64,000 nt of DNA, taken from the NCBI GenBank assembly GCA_028583415.1, contig CM053267.1:19103814-19167813 (forward strand). The letters are read 5' to 3'. Below, piece after piece: positions 57,957 to 64,000 of this stretch. A model generated the notes under the pieces. The model ran no database searches. It was not told the DNA's origin and saw only the letters and a list, made by a program, of their open reading frames with translations. Origin of the DNA: Protea cynaroides. Lineage: Eukaryota; Streptophyta; Magnoliopsida; Proteales; Proteaceae. The position numbers were made by a program, and so were the translations under genes. How positions within the stretch are numbered: position 1 is the stretch's first letter; the number at the start of each line of letters is the position of its first letter.

Positions 57957-59798
57957 CTACACGTAATATTTTTTCACTTGATCCAAATTTGTCAAATATT
58001 GCAACTCATTTCCATCAAGGTCTGTCAGACGAACAACTTTCCCTGGCAGAATTTCTTTGACTGTATAAGGTCCAACCCAATTTGGGCGGAATTTCCCTCT
58101 TGGATAAAAAATTGGAGCTCTTTGTTCCTTCAACACCAAATCTCCAACTGCTAGATGACGAATTTTGACTTTCTTATTGAAAGCAGTAGCAATCCTTTGT
58201 TGATACTTTTTAGCATTATCTATTGATCTCATTCTTCGCTCATCAATGAAATTCAGTTCATCGTATCTATTTTGCATCCAGTCAGCTTCTGGAATCCTAC
58301 ATTCCATGAGGACTCTCAATGAGGGCACTTCTATCTCGATGGGGAGCACAACTTCCATGCCGTAAACCAATGAATATGGAGTGGCACCAGTAGAAGTCCT
58401 AATAGATGTTCGATATGCCCAGAGTGCATATGACAATTTATCAGCCCAGTCTGAATGAGTTTCAGCCATCTTCTGAAGAATAACTTTGACATTTTTGTTA
58501 GCTGCTTCTACTGCTCCGTTGGTCTGTGGGTGATAAGGAGAGGACCTGTGCCTCTGGATATGAAATTTGTCACACAACTCTTGTACCTTTCCTCTGAAAT
58601 GTTGCCCTTGATCCGAAATAATGCTATGATGCATCCCATGTCGACAAATGATGAATTCTTGTAAAAACTTGGCAACCTTGTTTGCAGTCAACTTAGCATA
58701 AGACTGAGCTTCTATCCATTTTGTGAAATAATCTATGGCCACCAGAATGAACTCGTGCCCATTTGAAGCTTTGGGATGGATTTTTCCTATTACATCTATA
58801 CCCCAGGTTGAGAAAGGCCATGGAGAACTGAGGCTATGCAGCTCTGTAGGTGGAACATGTATCAAATTGGCAAAAATCTGACATTTATGACAATGCTTCA
58901 CAAATTCAACACAGTCAGCTTCCATGGTGTTCCAGAAATACCCCAGTCGAAGAATTTTCTTTGCTAGCATCTTGGCATTCATATGTGGACCACAAATTCC
59001 TTGATGGACTTGCTCTGTGATATTTTGTGCCTGTTCTTCGTCAACACACACCAATTGTACGCCATCATAGGACCTCTTGTATAGAATATCTTCGCACAAC
59101 ACAAATTGCATAGCATGTCGTCGTAAAGCCCTTTTATCCCTTGAGGATGCATCAACTGGGTACTTCCCTTCTTTGATAAAATCCACTATTTGTGCAAACC
59201 ACGGTCGACCATCAACTGTCAAAGCATTTATTTCTTCTAGGTATGCAGACTGTGTTCTCTTCTCAATTATCAACGGTTTTGTTTGTTCATCTAATCCACA
59301 ACTAACCATTGAAGCCAGCATTACCAAAGCATCAACATATTTGTTTGTTTCCCTTGGAGAATAGTCAAATTCAATTTCTTGAAAATATTGAGCTAGTGTT
59401 AGAGCATATTGCTTGTAGGGTATGAGCTTCTCGTCTCTGGTTTTCCAATCTCCTCTGATTTGATAGATAACTATAGATGAATCTCCATAAACTTTCAAAT
59501 TCTGGATCCCAATGGCCATTGCTGCTTTGAGACCCAAGATACAAGCTTCATATTCAGCAATGTTATTAGTACATTCAAAATCCAACCGAAATGACAAAGG
59601 AGTAAATGTTCCTTCTGGATCAATGAGCAATACCCCAGCTCCACAACCACGATGATTTGCTGCTCCATCAAAGAACATCATCCAGCTATCACCTCCTTCT
59701 TCCTGCTGAATGCTATCTATTTCTTCATCTGGAAACACATCCTCCAATTGTCTTGTATTATCTTCCACTGGATGTGCAGATAAATGTTCAGCGATCAC
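57957..59798 (-). pseudogene. Gypsy pol, C-terminal part: second RNase H and integrase
   Basis: 613 codons. Residues 38-165 are an additional archaeal-type RNase H with acidic residues in FFDGAANHRG (D44), AEYEA (E84), GDSS (D106) and VDAL (D156). The extra RNase H marks the Tat/Ogre lineage. The integrase zinc site (H265, H272, C303, C306) is followed by the catalytic core with D335 (WGIDVIG), D396 (IISDQG) and E431 (AVEAANK), about 35 residues apart, then a C-terminal domain ending near residue 610. All catalytic residues are present. An in-frame TAG separates it from the RT part and the frame itself continues across, so this is the second half of one polyprotein, marked as a pseudogene because of that stop. 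Confidence 0.93.
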
Positions 59799-59816
59799 AC
59801 TTCCTTTAATAGCCTT

Positions 59817-62366
59817 CTAAGTGGTATAAGTGATGTCAAATTCTGATAGAAGCAATAACCAACGTGCTAGCCTTCCTGTCAGTGCCGGTTTCTCAAACAA
59901 ATATTTCAAAGGATCCATTCGAGAGATTAGAATGATTGGGTATGAAAGCATATAGTGTCTCAACCTTCTTGTGACCCACACTAATGCTGTACATGTCTTC
60001 TCTAGAGGTGTATACTTGGCTTCATATCCAGTAAACTTTTTGCTCAAATAATAAATGGCCCTTTCTGTATGATTATCAATATCATTTTGAGCTATCATAG
60101 ACCCCATTGAACCATCCAAAACAGATAAGTATAGCAACAAAGGCCTTCCCGGGACTGGAGGAACTAATACTGGTGGCTTCATTAGATATGCTTTGATTTT
60201 GTCAAAAGCCAATTGACACTGAGGATTCCAAGTTTTTGGCTGATCTTTCTTTAATAGTTTGAATATTGGCTCACAGATTGCTGTCAGGTGGGCTATGAAT
60301 CTGTTTATGTATTGAACTCTTCCCAGAAAACCTCTTATTTCTTTTTCTGTGGTGGGAGGTGACATTTCAGATATAGCTTTTGTCTTTGACGGATCTATTT
60401 CAATTCCTCTATTACTGACCATGAAACCCAACATTTTACCAGCCGTGACTCCAAAAGTACATTTCTGAGGATTTAATCTTAACTTGTAAAGCTTGATTCT
60501 CTCAAAGAAAGCTCTCAAAGCTATAAAATGATCTTCTCTATTGACTGATTTAACGATCATATCATCAACATACACTTCCACTTCTTTATGGATCATGTCA
60601 TGGAGTACCGTTGTAGCCATACTTTGATACGTAGCTCCAACATTCTTCAATCCAAATGGCATCACAGTATAACAGTTTGTACCCCAATCTGTTATAAAAG
60701 AGGTCTTGTCTTTATCCTCAGGGGCCATCTTGATTTGATTATATCCAGAAAATCCATCCATGAAAGATAATAGGGCATGTTTGGCAGTGTTATTGACCAA
60801 AATATCTATCTTGGGTAGCGGAAAGTCATCCTTTGGACTTGCTTTATTCAAGTTTCTGTAATCCACGCAAACCCTTAGTCTTCCATCTTTCTTGGGCACA
60901 ACCACTATATTTGCCAACCACTCAGGATAAGTAGCTACTTCCAAGAAACCAACATTTAATTGCTTCATAATATCCTCTTTTACTTTTAATGCCCATTCTG
61001 GCTTTAATCTCCTCAACTTCTGCTTATGAGGTTTGAATCTAGGGAGTAGAGGGATTTTATGTTGCACCACAGTAGTATCCACCCCAGGCATATCATCATA
61101 GGACCAAGCAAAGACTTCTTGAAATTCAATCAACAGGTCTAACATCTTAGTAGTCTCCTCATCATTCAGAGTGACTCCAATCTTAATTTCCTTAGGTTGC
61201 TCCTCTGTGCCCAAATTAATCATCTTGAATTCTTCACCAACTGGTTGAACCTTCATCTCTTCTGAAGCTTTTATAGATTCTAATATTTCAAACGGTGGTT
61301 CATCATCATCATCATTATCAGAGTTAGAGTTAGAGTTAAAAACAGAATCAGAAGATGTAGAAACAGTATAGTCAAAATGTTGAACTTTATTTATATCATG
61401 CAAATTTTCAGAAGAGGTGGCTCCAAGTGGAACAAATTCAACGCTAGGAAGAGACTCTACCCTATCTAAAGACTCAATCATTTTTGACCCAGACATGGTC
61501 ATACTATCAGGTTGACATGACAACTCAGAAGGAAGAATGAAATGATTTAAACAAATCCAATTCGGAACTAGCCCATTGATCGGTAGGATGAACTGTTGAG
61601 GATCCAGATTTTTATTCTCGATCTCTTCGATGAGAGTCATCACTTGATTGTTGTCGAATAAGTTGCTGACATCGAACACTTCTGCTTCTGGCCTTGACTT
61701 ATCTTGTTTTTTATTCTGAATATTCATTTGTTCTAATTCCATCCAATCAATATTACAATCAAAGAAAATTTCAAATCCGGGTATTCGAATAGGAAAATGT
61801 ACATCAATCCAAGGCTCTGAGAACCCACAGTATGGAAAATTTTCTCCTTCACGAATGAAGTACCCATTCAAAGTCTTGAAGTACGTATTTTCTTCTTCAT
61901 GTAACCCTTCGAAATGAACTTGATTGATTACTTCATCTGATCTTTGTTGTGTCCATGTCTTCCTCTTTATTCTCATATCCTCTCTGAGCTGTCCATTATT
62001 CTTGTACTTTCTTTTTTCTAGCCTCGAGAATTTGTCATCAGCTATTTTTTGTTTTTCTTTTATTCTATTCAACTCTTCCTTTGTTGGGGTGTACCCTATT
62101 CTGAATCTGTGCTCATTCACCAAGACAGAGATTATGTTCACATTGCCCTGTTGATGCAAGCCAAGACCCATGCCTGGAAAATAAGCCATGTTAAGCAATT
62201 GAAATAATGGAAACACAAGATTTTTACCCGATGGTTCTGGATTGTTGGTAGCTTGGATCGGGCTGATTTGAAATCCACCCAGGCGAATCTCAGGAGAGGT
62301 GGTTGAAGTACTGTCAGGTCCAGTACTGTTTACGACCAAAGCACTCACTAGTTTTGAGTCAGCCAA
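59817..62366 (-). pseudogene. Gypsy pol, N-terminal part: G-patch-like segment, reverse transcriptase, RNase H
   Basis: 849 codons. FPGMGLGLHQQGN (residues 64-76) is the G-patch-like motif found in Tat elements. The reverse transcriptase spans about 461-640, with VVVPKKDGRLRVCVDYRNLN, FMDGFSGYNQI and the catalytic YVDD at 599-602. RNase H occupies about 735-849 (YYLSKKFTGYEAKYTPLEK). It ends SEFDITYTT, then TAG. The consensus here continues with Gln-Lys-Ala-Ile-Lys-Gly, so TAG most simply derives from CAG by one C-to-T change. A one-base frameshift at about 62360 separates it from the protease frame, which could be decay or part of the element's expression strategy; no slippery heptamer was found. 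Confidence 0.93.
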
Positions 62367-63238
62367 AAATAGTTATGGTTACCCCATCATGGATGAATTT
62401 GATCTTTTGGTGGAGGGATGATGCTACAGCCCCGGCCTGGTGTAACCAAGGTCTTCTCAAAAGCATATTAAAATACGTTGGGATATCGATCACTTGAAAT
62501 TCTGTATTGAACTCAGCACATCCTATCCTGATTGGAATGAAAATTTCTCCCAAGATAGTTCTTCGGGTGTTATCATAGGCACGGATACTCAAATTAGATG
62601 GACGTAACTCTTCTTCCCTGAACCCCAGATGCTTGAATGTTCTGAATGGGAATATATTAAGAGCTGACCCATTATCAACCAAGACTTGAGGTATAAAATT
62701 TCCTCGACAGCAGATTGTGATATGTAGGGCTTTGGTGTGACTTTTCCCGTCTTGGGTTAGATCAGCATCTCCGAAGGTTAGAGCATTTATGGCATATGCT
62801 CCACCAATCAGATTAGCCAACTCTGTGCTATCAGTAGAGAATGGTACCTGAATACTTGCCAATGACTTCAGAACTGCATCTCTATGGGCTTTAGAAGCCA
62901 TTAACAAACCCCAAATTGACACGTTTGCTTGTGTCTTCTGTAGTTGCTTTAAAACTGGATTCTGAGGCTCTGGTTGACTGATTTGACCTCGCTCTCTTTC
63001 TCTCACAAGCTGAGTCGGATTATCCACTGACAAAGCTGCTGGTTTGAATGATTGACCACTCCTTGTTTCACTCACTATGAATTCTTCATCTTCTGGGAAG
63101 TATATTTCTAGATTTTCAAAACTTCTACTCACTTGAGCCACTTTTGTCTCATGATCTGTCATGTAAATTGTCAAAGGTTTATTGACACCAATTTCAGCAT
63201 TGGCATACTCTGGGTCTTCCGGAAAATATACAGTACGG
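62359..63238 (-). pseudogene. Gypsy protease region with the end of gag, truncated
   Basis: The frame is open from about 63238 to 62359. The aspartic protease active site reads LVDNGSALNIFP (DNG in place of DTG or DSG, as in Tat elements), followed by FRTFKHLGF and the flap-side strand region. The upstream part (VYFPEDPEYANAEIG, then FPEDEEF) is the gag-protease linker. The rest of gag is missing because an unrelated LTR takes over at about 63238. It is out of frame with RT. Confidence 0.85.
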
Positions 63239-63600
63239 ACATACTGCGGCGATGGATGTAGAAGCTATGATGGAGTCGTATGATTCGTCGTGCGAGTGCA
63301 ACTCATGTGTCTTCGATTAGATTTATAGGTGGATTATTAAGAACATGTAATTGATTAATTTATTTTATTTTAGGTTTTTGTCATTTGGAGATAATTGGAT
63401 AATTTATTTATTTTATCACCGTTAGACTCTCAGTTCATTAAATATTAAAGACTTCCGCTATTGTGTATTTATTCTGATTATGGTTGTGGATGTGTATGGT
63501 TTAAGCAAACGGACATAGTCTATTTGAGATCCTAGTTGAACCGTTGGATCGTAGACGGTTTATCACACCATTCTGGTTGGTATGGAATTGGGGTGTGATA
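63238..63600 (+). mobile_element. LTR fragment of the TGTCACACCCC family, inverted, cutting the gypsy gag
   Basis: The reverse complement parallels 2137-2480 and 48679-48990 (AATAGCGGAAGTCTT, GGATCTCA, CACTCGCACG). It ends GGGGTGTGATA at 63600, and the bases after it (ATCTGAGCC) could be a decayed tRNA-Met primer site. The junction with the gypsy coding sequence is placed at about 63215-63250. Confidence 0.75.
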
Positions 63601-63729
63601 CTAACGATCTGAGCCGTTGGAATGAAAGGACACACCTACTTGTAAGGGTGCTTAGAAAGGGCATGTCCTACTCTATAAATAGGGTAATAGGAGCCCTCTA
63701 TTGAGTTCGAAAATTTATATGAAACAAAT

Positions 63730-63767
<38 letters not shown>

Positions 63768-64000
63768 CCTCTCTGATGACCAATACTATAATTGATTTTT
63801 TCCATCATCGACGTCTGCATTTGCCTTAGTACCACTCCGAAGTATTCAAAGGGGCAGATTAGACTAGTGCATGTCTGATACGAGAAGCCAAAAAGTTGCT
63901 TTATCTTGGAGCCAGATTTGCGTTAAAACCCGGTTGCATCATTGAGGGCAAATTCTGTCTTTAGGACAGTATCGCTTGTAATACGACCCAACTTCAAAAT
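63601..64000 (+). mobile_element. LTR-like sequence at the window end
   Basis: CTCTATAAATAGGG (63670-63683) is a good TATA box. It is followed by a leader and a (CT)n run (about 63731-63765). No terminus or primer site is inside the window. It may be the internal or next LTR of the element to the right. Confidence 0.45.
63731..63765. repeat. (CT)n microsatellite
   Basis: About 17 CT units lie downstream of a TATA box, in leader position. Confidence 0.9.

Noticed and set aside
57762..58154. Plus-strand frames opposite the integrase end
   Set aside because: Antisense shadows of the gypsy integrase and of a poly(T) run.

Overview
The window is plant nuclear DNA, and the gene content (Mediator subunit MED6, an LRK10L-type kinase remnant, a plant-type asparaginase exon) points to a flowering plant. 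Species cannot be named from the sequence. About two thirds of the window can be assigned to transposable elements, often nested, and very little is host coding sequence.

The one host gene that reads as intact is MED6 on the minus strand. Five exons at 38988-38732, 37057-36883, 32489-32420, 23774-23665 and 14806-14645 join in frame with GT/AG boundaries into a 257-residue protein. The 774 bp of CDS is spread over 24.3 kb because the introns (1.7, 4.4, 8.6 and 8.9 kb) are packed with insertions. These include antisense L1 and RTE LINEs, a second RTE fragment in sense, several LTR elements, palindromic MITEs, and a hAT-type element that carries one exon of a plant-type L-asparaginase/isoaspartyl peptidase. 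A further hAT-type element sits about 190 bp upstream of the MED6 start codon.

Layout: 1-14.6 kb is intergenic, with an LTR fragment, a tRNA-like cloverleaf, a 2.1-kb solo LTR, MITEs, a complete small non-autonomous LTR element with a perfect TSD, and a decayed Ty1/copia element. 14.6-39.2 kb is MED6 and its promoter-proximal region. 39.2-40.7 kb is a hAT-type element. 41.8-42.5 kb is a kinase pseudogene split by a solo LTR. 43.3-49.3 kb is a nest of related LTRs, themselves hit by another hAT-type element. 50.9-63.2 kb is most of a large minus-strand Ty3/gypsy element of the Tat/Ogre type, with a roughly 5-kb LTR full of tandem arrays, protease, RT, two RNase H domains, integrase, and an extra ORF with a DUF7745/plant-mobile-domain-like motif 3' of the integrase. 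Its gag end is cut off by another LTR at about 63.24 kb.

No operons, CRISPR arrays or bacterial features are present. Identities rest on reading translations, terminal motifs and target-site duplications by eye; no database search was possible.
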